Positions 1-10,616 of a stretch of 64,000 nucleotides of DNA are shown here, one piece after another. Location: NCBI GenBank assembly GCA_002286855.1, contig NRSV01000082.1, forward strand, positions 1 to 64,000, given 5' to 3'. The translations under genes and the position numbers were made by a program. Numbering within the stretch: the stretch's first letter is position 1; every line of letters starts with the position of its first letter. The notes under the pieces are model-generated. The model saw only the letters and a program-made list of their open reading frames with translations, had not been told where the DNA came from and made no database searches. Source of the DNA: Bipolaris cookei. Its lineage: Eukaryota > Ascomycota > Dothideomycetes > Pleosporales > Pleosporaceae.

Positions 1-231
1 TGGCGTAACCACTGGCGTAGTTGATGTGGGGTTAGTGGTTGCTGCACTCGGTTCCTTCTTCTCAACCCTCTCCATTCGTGTCATGAGCTCGTTCATTTGT
101 TGCATCATCTGTTGCATCATTTGCTGCATCGTCTGTTGCATCATCAACATGGTGTTTGCATCCGGTGGTTGTGGATGTTCTTCATGCCCTTGTTGTGCTC
201 CTGGGGCCTCGTAAGAACTGTTCGTTTCCAT
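1..231 (-). CDS. LTR retrotransposon Gag, N-terminal fragment (cut by window edge)
   Basis: An open frame of 77 codons starts with ATG at 231 on the minus strand and is still open at base 1, so only the N-terminus is present. The protein starts METNSSYEAP and contains a methionine/glutamine-rich stretch of MQQ-type repeats at about residues 28-47, followed by a charged coiled-coil-like segment (NELMTRMERVEKKE). Fungal LTR-element Gag proteins often have such a Met/Gln-rich N-terminus; that is family knowledge, not proof. Position supports the call: the ATG lies downstream of a putative LTR and a repeated leader, the order expected of an LTR element. Whether it is Ty1/Copia or Ty3/Gypsy cannot be told, because protease, RT and integrase lie outside the window. 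Confidence 0.6.
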   Translation of the reverse strand, partial: METNSSYEAPGAQQGHEEHPQPPDANTMLMMQQTMQQMMQQMMQQMNELMTRMERVEKKEPSAATTNPTSTTPVVTP

Positions 232-292
232 CTTGATTGCTTAGGTAGGCGTTCAACCGTTGTGGTTCCTACACTAGCGTCGTTCTCGTTAA

Positions 293-565
293 GTACTGGG
301 GGACGGCCACACCAGCTACCTGTTACTACTTCAGGGTAACCCTTAGTAGTCCGTTCCGTTGTCGCTTTGTTCTCTGCGTAAAAATAAATCTTGCGATCGT
401 GTTGTCGCTTGATCGTTCGCTAGGTACTGGGGGACGGCCACACCAGCTACCTGTTACTACCTCGGAGTAATCCTCGTAGTTCGTTCCGTTGTCGTGTGCT
501 CACTGCTTAGAAGCAGGTCTTGCAATTTTCCGTTGATAGAGCACTGGGGGACGGCCACACCAGCT
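293..565 (-). repeat. Three direct copies of a GGACGGCCACACCAGCT motif in the retroelement leader
   Basis: The 17-base motif GGACGGCCACACCAGCT occurs at 301-317, 432-448 and 549-565. The first two copies belong to larger near-identical units of about 71 bp (293-364 and 424-494) that share the flanks ACCTGTTACTAC and GTTCCGTTGTCG. The third copy abuts the inner edge of the putative LTR. Read on the element's own strand it gives TGGTGTGGCCGTCC two bases after the LTR end, where a tRNA primer-binding site would be expected. Confidence 0.75.
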
Positions 566-826
566 GCTCGGAGGGGATCGAATACAAAATGTGAGAGGCT
601 GCGCAAAGGTTGCCGATGCCTGGTAACAAGATTGTATTCGATAGAGAACTGAGCTTCTGAGCTACGTAGCTATCTATATACAGTGCTAGCTGCCCCTGCA
701 CAATCGAGTCGATAAGACCTAGTCGCTCCGGTTGTCGGTCAGAGCGCACCGAGTCTCGGCGAGACTCGGAGCTCTAGGTGGCATCCGGATTTTAGGAGCA
801 GGCCGAGATTCCATCGAGGTACAACA
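565..826 (-). mobile_element. Putative 5' LTR of the retroelement
   Basis: On the minus strand the block begins TGTTGTACC and ends CCGAGCA, giving the TG...CA termini typical of LTRs, with a length of about 262 bp. A TATATA box lies inside on the element strand (around 672-680), a plausible start site for the element RNA. The leader with a primer-site-like motif and then the gag ATG follow in the expected order. The second LTR is outside the window, so LTR identity and target-site duplication cannot be checked and the outer edge (825-828) is uncertain by a few bases. Confidence 0.5.
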
Positions 827-1864
827 CACCAACTAGGCTCTAGCCTATCACACTCTAGACCAAAAAGTACTTAAACTCCCACTCTTACTCCACACTACGA
901 GCGGCATAGAAGCTACTTTAGCTTTTATTACTAGCACGCGGATAGGAACAAGAAAATGGCACCTTAGCCAAGAGGGCTAGAAAGAAGAAAAACCAGAAAA
1001 ACAACAACAAAAGAAGAAAACTTGATTTTACTAGCGCTATTTCCTTTCCCCTAAGAGAGCCCGCTGGAAGGCAGCCTGGCTACCCTACATCTCTCCCTGT
1101 TACCAAACTGCTCTTTAGCACCAGGCATCTACAAAGCTAGTAATAGCTTAGCTAGATAAAGGCCGAAGCACCATAGTCACGTAATACAGCACAACGTATC
1201 AAATTGTAACTAGTTAGATAGAACGGCCTTTGGCCAAAGTCCTACATAGCCAACGGCTGATACAGGACTATAATGGAATAATAATATAGATTAGTGTTTG
1301 TCAAAACCCCCGGTTACATCTATAATTCCTTGCCACTACGAATCGCCAGACAACTCTCACGGAGCTAGTCACCCATTCCTACTCACCCTAACCCGGATCG
1401 AGCTCAGAGAAGTATTAGCACCAAACCCTGTGTAACAATACCGTGCGTCCCGATACGTAGGGACAGACGTTATTTTTGCTTGATTTGCACAAGTCACGTG
1501 GGCAGAGTCTTAGCCTTCCTTTTCATGTGCAGATTGCGATCAATAGCACGCCGCGATTTGATAGGTGCGTTGGAAATCATGTCATAGTGGAAACAAAGGG
1601 TTATTTTTTTTCTTAAATTTTGAATATCACCAGCTCTTAAAAGTTTGCATGGGCATTCAATAATGACTACTACGAAATCTTTTTCCTATAGAGTAAGTAC
1701 TAAGAGCGAACCAAGGAAAAGAAGGCTTCTCCGCAGCGGGCCGATGAAAATCCGTGGCAGTGGTCTGTGCATCAAGTAGCTTGGCCTCCGCGAAAATCCA
1801 CGCGAAAAAGTTCGAGATCAGTGCTTTGCCAATTGCAACACCACCACCTACTACAATAATCGCC
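827..1864. other. Decayed intergenic DNA between retroelement and CBF5
   Basis: No open frame with recognisable protein content is seen. The stretch 1100-1300 is rich in TAG/CTA/TTA words (for example repeated GCTAG and TTAGCTAG), which resembles RIP-mutated repeat DNA. The last 200 bases are the 5' flank of CBF5. A possible upstream in-frame ATG-initiated extension of CBF5 from 1754 is discussed with that gene. Confidence 0.5.
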
Positions 1865-3509
1865 ATGGCTCTCGTGCAGACCGATCCCGACGCGTATGTG
1901 ATCAAGCCCGAGGCAGCTGCGCCTGCCATCGACACCAGCGACTGGCCGTTGCTACTCAAGAACTACAGCGACTGTATGCTGCAGCTCCCCATATAGCTAC
2001 AGTTTACTCTGCTAATGCACATATAGTGCTCGTTCGCACTTCCCATTACACCCCTATCCCCAATGGGTGTGCACCGTTGTCGCGAGACCTCAAGTCATAT
2101 ATTAGCTCTGGTGTCATCAACCTAGACAAGCCTTCCAACCCATCCTCGCACGAAGTTGTGTCATGGATCAAACGCATGCTCAGGTAGGAAAACACTACAA
2201 TAACTGTCGCATGCAATTTTAGCTGACATTGCATAAAGGGTTGAGAAGACTGGTCACAGTGGTACCCTTGACCCTAAAGTCACTGGTTGTCTCATTGTCT
2301 GCATCGACCGCGCCACCCGTCTCGTCAAGTCCCAGCAGGGAGCCGGAAAAGAGTATGTGTGCGTCATCCGCCTGCACGACAAGCTACCCGGAGGCGAGGC
2401 GCAGTTTGCGCGCGCTCTTGAGACCCTCACCGGAGCTCTTTTCCAGCGACCTCCGCTCATTTCTGCTGTCAAGCGTCAACTCCGTATTCGAACTATCCAC
2501 GAGAGCAAGCTGTACGAATTTGACAACGAGAGGCAGCTCGGTGTATTCTGGGTGAGCTGTGAGGCTGGAACCTACATCCGTACTCTCTGCGTGCACCTGG
2601 GTCTTCTGCTTGGTGTCGGCGCCCACATGCAGGAGCTGCGCCGTGTGAGGAGTGGAGCCATGGACGAAACCAAAGACCTTGTCACTCTGCACGATGTTCT
2701 TGATGCTCAATGGTTGTACGACAACAACCGCGACGAGGCTTACCTGCGCAAGGTCATCTCTCCTCTTGAGAGTCTCTTGATGAGTTATAAGCGCGTCGTT
2801 GTTAAGGACAGCTCGGTTAACGCTATCTGCTATGGTGCTAAGCTCATGTTGCCCGGTCTGCTGCGATTTGAGAAGGGTATCGAGATCCACGAGGAGATTG
2901 TCCTCATGACCACCAAGGGTGAGGCCATTGCGCTCGCCTATGCGCAAATGTCAGCTGTCGAGATGTCCACTTGCGATCACGGTGTTGTTGCTAAGATCAA
3001 GCGCGTCATCATGGAGCGCGACCTCTACCCCAGGAGATGGGGCATGGGTCCAGTCGCTACTGAGAAAAAGAAGATGAAGGAGGCAGGCACCCTTGACGTA
3101 AGAAATCAATTTCTTGATTTAGAAACCTCTATGCTAACAAATGCAGAAATTCGGTCGTCCCAATGACAAGACCCCCGCCAAGTGGAACACCGAGTACAAG
3201 GATTTCAATAGGACTGATGTTGATGGCACATCTGCACCTTTGGCTCAGACCACATCGACTTCCGACGTTCTTGCTGCTCCCCCGGTCGCGCCGACTGGAG
3301 AGACTGAGGCCGAGGCCGAGGTCAACGGTGCTTCCGAAGGAGAGGAGAAGAAGAGCAAGAAGCGAAAGAGCCGGGGCGATGCCGAAGAGGAGGCTGATGA
3401 GGACAAGGCTGAACGCAAGCGCAAGAAGAAGGAAGAGAAGGCTGCAAAGAAGGCTGCGAAGAAGGAGAAGAGGAAGAGCAAGGACGGCGATGACAGCGAC
3501 TCCGACTAA
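1865..3509 (+). CDS. CBF5: Cbf5/dyskerin, H/ACA snoRNP pseudouridine synthase
   Basis: Catalytic subunit of H/ACA ribonucleoproteins, converting uridine to pseudouridine in rRNA and snRNA in the nucleolus. Exons 1865-1973, 2027-2183, 2239-3097 and 3147-3509 give 495 aa. The N-terminal dyskerin region is followed by the TruB-type catalytic domain with the motif HSGTLDP (catalytic Asp near residue 100), then a PUA domain (about 270-345, including CYGAKLMLPGLLR). The C-terminal tail after about residue 400 is acidic then Lys-rich (KKEEKAAKKAAKKEKRKSK), as in yeast Cbf5. Similarity to yeast is very high by memory (INLDKPSNPSSHEVV). I chose the ATG at 1865 because MALVQTDPDAY fits the family start; an in-frame ATG at 1754 would add 37 residues. 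All three introns have GT..AG ends and keep frame. Confidence 0.96.
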
Positions 3510-4697
3510 GCGATTAATACGTAACCCATGGACGTCCGAATAGCAACTAGCGCTTTACTGCGGTTGTTTGCGCGAGCGCTGTACGCGAAAATCGTATACA
3601 TGTCATAGCTACTGATACTACTACTCTATCCTTGGATACCAGCTTCTTCACTGTAGCATACGGAAAAAGGCGTTTGGGAATTTGGGCATTTAGGCGTTTG
3701 GCGCGTCAAAGCTTCTGCGACAGGTGGTCGACTATGTGTTGAAGTGCAAACGTTCACTGCTAAATATGTTCAATCCACTGTTTCAATTTATCATGCGCAC
3801 TTTTGCTGGGCCTTGATCTGTGATGCTTGCGTGACTGCTCCATACCATGCGCATCGAATGTCTAATCTGATCATTGCTGTAAGGATACGGAGTGCTCGAT
3901 TTAGAATTGTATATATTATTCGCTGGTCACTCCCGGATCTCGATTGAAGTGCAGGATGCAGTTATCGGTGAAGATTGGCTAACTTAATGGAATTCTATAC
4001 GAATGCAGCCATTGCATTCTCAAGCGATTCTCATGGACGATTGTTTATCGGATGCTCTATTTCGGCCCACTTTACATGGTTATACATATGTACCGAACCC
4101 AATCACCAGAATTTTGAGCGAATCTGCCAGTCAAGTCCACATGCAGGGGAGATCACAGGGATCATGTTGCAGTCCTACCGACGGAGTCGGGCAGGAGCTT
4201 GGGGAAAGACCAGACGTGTCTATCTAATAAAAAGCAGTATTCATGACGCCTCTATTTCTTTTTACTTTTTCAATGTGCTCAATGCTTCTTGCTGCGAAAC
4301 AGTAAGCAATACTGAAATACCTGTTTTCTTTTGGATTCCATCGGCGTAGGTCTAATGATGGTGGGGCATTGGGCAAACTACACTATAAACAGCGTCCTTG
4401 TCGTAACCCTTGAATAAACGTCATGTACATCACATGCATCATGGTGTATGGTGATCCTTCAGTTTGAGAAGTGCTGGTATACTACTAGTTGAGGTAAAAG
4501 CGTGGAGCGGTATGCGTGTATGTCGACTCGGAAGGGACCGCTGTCGCGTATTACAGGAGGCGCGATAATTTACTGTCCAAGATATCGGCAATTACGCACG
4601 ATCCGAATTATTGAGACTCTAATAAGATATTCAAAGGGCATGATTTCTGACAATGGTGATTGTAATCGGGGTTTGGGTGAGATATGGCAGCGTGATT
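3510..4697. other. Intergenic, no gene seen
   Basis: Open frames here (for example 3975-4349) show no recognisable domain and no splice-compatible continuation. A short G/T-rich stretch at 3668-3707 repeats GGCGTTTGG- and GGGAATTTGGG-like words. The right end is the promoter of the DnaJ gene. Confidence 0.5.
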
Positions 4698-4715
4698 GAA
4701 GCTTCTCGAAGCTTC
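4698..4715 (+). promoter_or_regulatory. Heat-shock element upstream of the DnaJ gene
   Basis: GAAGCTTCTCGAAGCTTC consists of four perfect alternating GAA/TTC units with two-base spacers, the consensus for heat-shock transcription factor Hsf1. It lies 187 bp before the DnaJ start codon. A second TTCGAA core is present at 4786-4791. Function is inferred from the consensus and the nature of the downstream gene. Confidence 0.8.
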
Positions 4716-4901
4716 TCTTTGAGGTTCCGAGTTGCGCGACAGGGCCCGACGTCACCGCTAGCGTCGATTGCCAGGTGGAGAGATGTTCGAAGCTCTTGAG
4801 CGATAAAAGCGACGACAACCTCGTCACCACAAAGTACTCCCTACCAAGAAACTAGTCGCGCACACACAAGATTCCTTCTTCATTACTTATTGCCGGTCAA
4901 T

Positions 4902-5551
4902 ATGGTCAAGGAGACTAAACTCTACGAAGCATTAGGTACGTTTGCTCGAGCTGCCCCTCCACAGTCATACCTTGCTCGGTAGTCAACTGGGCAGCCTAGT
5001 CGAGGGACGCGGGTAGACACGTGAGCTTTTGCTAACATCTTGTTACAGGCATATCGGAATCAGCGACGCAAGACGAGATCAAGAAAGCATATCGGAAAGC
5101 GGCGCTGAAGTGGCATCCCGACAAGAACAAGGACAACCCGCAAGCCTCGGAGAAGTTTAAAGGTACGTCACTCACTCACCCCACTCTATAAAACCATACT
5201 AACAATACTTCCAGAATGCTCACAGGCTTATGAGATCCTTTCCGACCCCGAGAAGCGTAAGACGTACGATCAATATGGCCTAGAATTCCTACTACGTGGT
5301 GGCGTACCACAAGAGGACGCCGGTGGTCCTGGAGGCAATCCATTTGCAGGCGCAGGAGGCCCCGGAGGATTCCCGTTCACATCATCTGGTGGCATGCCCG
5401 GCGGCACACGAACATTCCATTTCTCGACAGGTGGCGGCGGAAACGGCTTCAATTTCTCAAATGCCGACGACATCTTTGGTGAATTTATGCGCAACAGCGC
5501 CGGCGGTGGTGGTGGTGGCGGCGGCGATGACTTCGATTTTGGCGGCTTTGG

Positions 5552-5585
<34 letters not shown>

Positions 5586-6270
5586 GGCGGAATGCCTGGT
5601 ATGGGTGGTATGGGCGGAGGCGCCGGTGGAAAAGGCGGTAGATTCCGAGGCGGCCGACGAGCACCAGAACCCGAAGTCACAGTCGTTGAGAAGCCGTTGG
5701 CAGTCAGCTTGGAAGAGCTTTACAACGGTACCACCAAGAAGCTCAAGATCAAGCGCAAGACATACGACCAAAGTACTGGCAAACAGAGCACCCAAGATCG
5801 GATCCTCGAAGTACCGATCAAGAAGGGTTTGAAGCCGGGAAGTAAGATCAAGTTCTCAGACGTTGGTGACCAAGTTGAGGGTGGAACACAGGATTTGCAT
5901 TTCATTGTTTCTGAGGTAAGTCACATCTGAATCTCCCATTATCCATTTTGAGGACACGTGCTAACAACTGGATTAGAAACCCCATGCAATGTTTACACGC
6001 GAAGGCGATGATATTAAGCATGTCATTGAACTCGACCTCAAAGAAGCTCTCACGGGCTGGCGCCGGACTGTACAAACTATCGACGGCAAACAACTCAGCG
6101 TCGGCAGCGGCGGTCCCACTGGCCCCAACTGGACAGAAAGATACCCCAACTTGGGTATGCCCAAATCCAAGAAACCAGCAGAGCGCGGAGACTTCATTGT
6201 TGGTGTCAAGATCAAGTTCCCCACGAGCTTGACAAGTGCACAGAAGGAGAAGTTGAAGGAAATTCTATAG
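4902..6270 (+). CDS. SIS1: Type II DnaJ/Hsp40 co-chaperone (Sis1/Psi1-like)
   Basis: Cytosolic Hsp40 that stimulates Hsp70 ATPase and delivers substrates. Exons 4902-4935, 5049-5162, 5215-5915 and 5977-6270 give 380 aa. The J domain occupies about residues 5-68 with the HPD motif at 34-36 (WHPDKNK). A long Gly-rich region follows: G/F-type to about 140, then a run of GGM/GMGG repeats (about 165-195). The C-terminal substrate-binding domains start near 205 (VTVVEKPLAVSLEELYNG) and run to the end. There is no Cys-rich zinc-finger (CxxCxGxG) region, which makes it type II. The upstream perfect heat-shock element at 4698-4715 predicts Hsf1 control. The C-terminal EEVD-binding and dimerisation part looks complete. 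Confidence 0.95.
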
Positions 6271-7917
6271 GGCAGCCGCAATCTCGGCATTCTAATTCTC
6301 GTACATCTTTTTCCTTTTCTTAATTTTGCTTGGGATTATACAGCTCACACTGAGCGAGGGGCGCTGGTGGAGTTTTCATACCTTTTCACGTCCTGGAGGA
6401 AAGCGCCCAGAGAAAATGCATACTGGTGCAGAAATGGGAGGGTAAATTACGAAGTCGCGCGTCTATGATAGACGAATCTATGAATTGCATTCCGATACGC
6501 AATTTTTTTCCTGGTTGAGTCTCTGGATAGTCAGTACTAGGATGTGTTTATTGGTTTCCAATATCTGATTTACTATGTGAATAGACAATACAGTCTTCGC
6601 AGCTACGCGACAGTGTTCATCGAACGTGCGGCAAGGGCATGCCCGAATGCGTGACGTCATAGTCAGCCAAGGCTTCCCAACCAGCTATCCTAGCCTTGTT
6701 TTCTACCCTAAAGTGTAACTCCCTGTTGGAAAATTCCTGGAACATACGTAGCAATAGTACTGAATTGTATTAATATAGATCTCTGAGGAGCCATCAACGC
6801 TCCAGATGCAACGAAATATCACCATGCATGTGACTGCAGCTGGTTTAAAATCCACCTTGCAATAATTGAAAGGTTTTGTGTATACAGAGCGGTAATATAA
6901 TGTAAGCCCAGAAGTACCATGTATAGTCATGCGGTTACTCACTGACTGTTAATGCTATATTTAAACTTACTCCTATCATCATACACATCAGAATACACAA
7001 TACCTCACACACACTCAACTGCTTACATGTAAACACTGGCTTCTGGATTCCCACTGGTATATCTGAGCTCTCTCTTGCTCACAAGTGTACCTTTTATTGG
7101 ATTAAAACTGAATCTTAGCATGTATCGTTTTTACGGTGACCGCCTCCAGTGACTTGAGTTTCGCAACGCAATGTTACCATAACACAACTTGCGGCTACAC
7201 AGAAATCCTTAGTCACTATAGTTTTTTCCAAATGTGTTGTGATGGTTATGGTAGGTCTGCAAGTTACCCATGGAGTCTTCGTCCATGGAGGGTTCAAATT
7301 GCAGCCTGTGATACAACATGTGCTGTCGTGCATAGATGGGGTAATATCGGTAATGAACAATAATATTTTGTGATTGATTCTTATTTTTTTTATGGTGGAT
7401 CATGATACTCTGACTTCAGAGATGAGCTGGTGTGGAGGCAGGTGCGTTATGTTGTTGTTGTTGTTGTGACACTGACTACTGGAACGTCTTAGTGCTGGCA
7501 TATCAGCTATCCTGCTTCAATATTCAATCCATCACTCTTTTATCATATTTTACATTCCCAATAAGCTACGCTTTCAGCAAGAACTTGCAGATGTTCCCTA
7601 TCCCGGACTGAAGATCATGTGGGTGATACATATGAGACATTCACTTTCGCCATACAAGGGTTGTTTTCGCCTTCACCTTGGGTCGTTTGTATGCCGGCTT
7701 TCACCGCCGGTTTGCTCCGGAACAATGTGATTTTCCGAGACCTGAAAACGGAGTGATACACAGACAATCTGCAAAAATATGAAAATCACTCTCGACTCAT
7801 ACGAAAGCACAAAACACCCAAACGATGAGATATTTTGCACTGTTACTGCAGTAGAAGGAGTAAGTTGATGTTTGATGGTACTTTTATGTACATAAGTACG
7901 TACTGAAGCTTTCTAGG
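6271..7917. other. AT-rich intergenic DNA, no gene seen
   Basis: A 1.6-kb AT-rich stretch follows the DnaJ gene. Short open frames show no protein similarity. A (TTG)n microsatellite lies at about 7451-7467. A candidate upstream intron ending in CTTTCTAG at 7916 leads into the pseudogene at 7918, and a short upstream exon may lie near 7781-7860, but I could not fix it. Confidence 0.5.
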
Positions 7918-10320
7918 TCGGATGATATATGCCTTGAAGAGCTGCTTGCGAAACTACACCGGAACGAATTTGTGTTACCATCCTTGGTCACCACCATCGC
8001 AAAGCATGCTTCCTCCCTCGGTAAGAGCATTTACAAGGACTACCATGACTTCAATAAGACCCTTGTTTGACACGAAGCGAAGATCCGGAAAAGGTTGTCG
8101 AAGAAGACTCTAGATCAACGGCGAGATATTCTGCTTAAGGCGTGGCCGAACATGCCAGAAACGCATCGCCCAGTTTACACAGAATTCAACGGGTTTCTCA
8201 GCTACATCAAGCTATCAAACGACTTGAAAGAATCTTTGGGTACCTGTGACAAAGAGATGCCACTTTCAACATCTCAGATGTGGCCCTTCATCAACCTCGA
8301 AAATCTTATAAAACCAAAGTCTTTGCAGATGTTCTTTAACGCACGGGATCGGAATGTTCCATTCAGGTTTACGCTTACGGAAGAGGCATTTAGTCCATTG
8401 GCAGTAATGTTGATGTGTTCCTACGAGCCTGAGCTACAACAGTACATCCTACAATTCTCAAACGAAACAACATCTACACATTACGTAGGGGTGCATCCTG
8501 TCGACAAGGCTCAAGCGGCCCCCATGCCGAGCGAAGATGAGTTCGATGAATGCCCTTGAAGCGGTATATATCATTTGTTTATCCAACACAAGATCATAGC
8601 ATTCCTGGTCGCATGCAGCAAACTGATCTTGCATGACATGAACCAAGATATGCTATACTGTAGTGCTATACAGGGGGAGCCACCGTCTTCTAAATTTGAG
8701 CTATAAAGCGACTTGGGATTTAAAACCTTTGCTGATACACTCATGGTTGCTCCCTATCGAAACTGAGGGTTGGTTGAGTTATTTAGATCGTGCGCGTATT
8801 TTGACGCCCTATGCACCAACGCAAAGGATCACATCCTAGCACTACGCGAGGATCCATCTTATTTCGCCGATACTTTCAAAGAAATCTGTGAGCTCAGCCC
8901 AGGATTCATACCGGGCCGTTACGGGCAGATCGACCTGGGTGTGGACAGCAAGTGTTTCCTGATGTACAATGCTGCCAAGATGGTCACCAATGCGTACAGC
9001 ATGTTCTTCTCCTGGAGAGAACTCTATCCGATTGCGGACCTCTTAATCTAAGACGTCTATGCAGAACCAAAGCTGTGATTTTGCTTCTTTACTGACGGAG
9101 TTTAACTGCACCGTTCGACTTGTGTCTAAACTCATATACTAGATGCTTGAGTGTGCATCAATGTCACCTAATTTTCGCAAATTCTACATTCGGTCAGACC
9201 GTCACATAACAATGCAGCTATGGAATGTCCGGTAGCTTGAGGAGTTCAGCTGATGTCATGCTTTGAGTGTTTCAACCGGGGCGAACACTGCGAAGACGTC
9301 GAGGGTGCGGCGCTGTACCTTCTCTTGTATCATGTAACCACGATAATGCGGGAGCGAAAAGTGGCAAGAGATTTGGTATCGCCTTGTGTCTCCGAGCTGT
9401 TCGCACAGATGTCCATCATGGGACAGTGCGCGATGCAATTGTCGGTGGCGTGGTACCTCCCAAGGATCTCGCTTTGACACGGATGAGCCACACTCCCATC
9501 CCCACTGTGAAAGTTTTATGGCCGGCTTGACCATCTAGGCCATGGCCATATTCCAGTATATCTCATCAACTCGTTCCGAGGAAAACTGGATTATCCTGCC
9601 TACAAAGCTCGCAACCCGAGAACTGTCCGAGCCATGCGCGCTGCAGAAGACAATCTCGACAAATTTTGGGAGTACATCAATAAATCTTACGAGAGAAATA
9701 CGAGGATTTCGCAACATGAGGCCATTCGCGAATGCATTGCCGAGGGTGGTCCGATGCAACGTACACCACCTCGGGAGGATCATGTGAAGGCAAAGTCAAT
9801 CCAGTCAAAGCAATTGGAGAGTATCTACCAGCCATTCTCGGGGATTTCTCATGATAGAGATATGTAGATTATTGGCGCGTTTGACAGATTGACAGTCGAA
9901 GAGAAGATCAAACCAAGGACAAAAGGAACCCCAGAGCCGGTGATGTTCGATGTACCTCAGATATACATGGTCTGCACTGCTGATAAAGGGAGTATCCCGC
10001 AGGGTTTCAGGTTGGACAAGCGCGCTTTGAAAGCCATGAAAACGCTTTTCCATGTTCCTCAGTCCAATCACGAGGATCTCCCCAAGGCAGTCAAGCGGAA
10101 TGAGTTTAAGCGCGCCATGGCTCACATTGGATTTGCTGTTGAGAAGTTACAAGGCTCAGCATGGCAGTTCACTCCCAGTGATGCTTTTCATGTCTGTCGT
10201 GCCATTCGGTTTCACAAGCTGCTTCCAGTCAGCGACATTACATACATCATGGCAAGGTGATTTGGGAGGAGACTTGAGAGGGTGTGTGGTTGGAACGGCG
10301 CTAGTTTCCGGCCTGTATAA
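7918..10320 (+). pseudogene. Decayed member of an uncharacterised fungal protein family
   Basis: One forward reading frame (that of 7918) carries long coding-like stretches interrupted by stop codons. Recognisable blocks in order include TLDQRRDILLKAWPNMPETHRP (partly), MWPFINLENL, LALREDPSYFADTF, SMFFSWRELYPIADLL, LDYPAYKARNPRTV, WQFTPSDAFHVCRAIRFH and FGRRLERVCGW. I remember these as conserved blocks of a large, expanded family of roughly 800-1000-aa Pleosporales proteins without known function. In-frame stops are at 8068 (TGA), 8557 (TGA), 8704 (TAA), 8764 (TGA), 9049 (TAA), 9475, 9484, 9508, 9865 and 10258, plus several in 9050-9250. Nearly all could arise from CGA, CAA or CAG by C-to-T change, and the frame is otherwise kept over 2.4 kb. 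Only 9052-9250 may also contain indels. Confidence 0.75.
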
Positions 10321-10616
10321 GTGGAGAGAGTTGGCATCGTCATGGAGTCACCAATTGATTGGAGTTTTAGAAGTTCTGAGCATTTCGGGCATCGGAAAGG
10401 ATTCAGTAATGTTTAATGAAGCCCACAGAAAGAAAAAGAGTTTCTATGGTAAAAGAAGAGCGCCAACTAATCGTTGGGTGAAGAGATTGAAGTTTCCTGG
10501 CTTGAATAAGCTTCATAGTATTGAGCTCTGCTACTTTGCTAGCCCAGGTACTCCATGATGAGTTTGTATGTAAAATATCAAGGTATTTCAATTCGATTCA
10601 TTCTACTACTCTCAAG

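Noticed and set aside
1754..1864. In-frame upstream ATG extending CBF5 by 37 residues
   Set aside because: The extension (MAVVCASSSLASA...) does not resemble dyskerin N-termini, while MALVQTDPDAY at 1865 does. A mitochondrial-targeted isoform is conceivable but unsupported.
3975..4349. 124-codon open frame after CBF5
   Set aside because: No domain, no splice-compatible continuation and no family-like features; chance ORF in a long intergenic region.
5296..5832. Long alternative-frame ORFs inside the DnaJ Gly-rich region
   Set aside because: They are shadows of the GGM repeat on both strands; the real frame has the J domain and CTDs.
10052..10558. 168-codon frame overlapping the pseudogene end
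   Set aside because: Out of frame with the conserved WQFTPSD and FGRRL blocks; a shadow that is open by chance.
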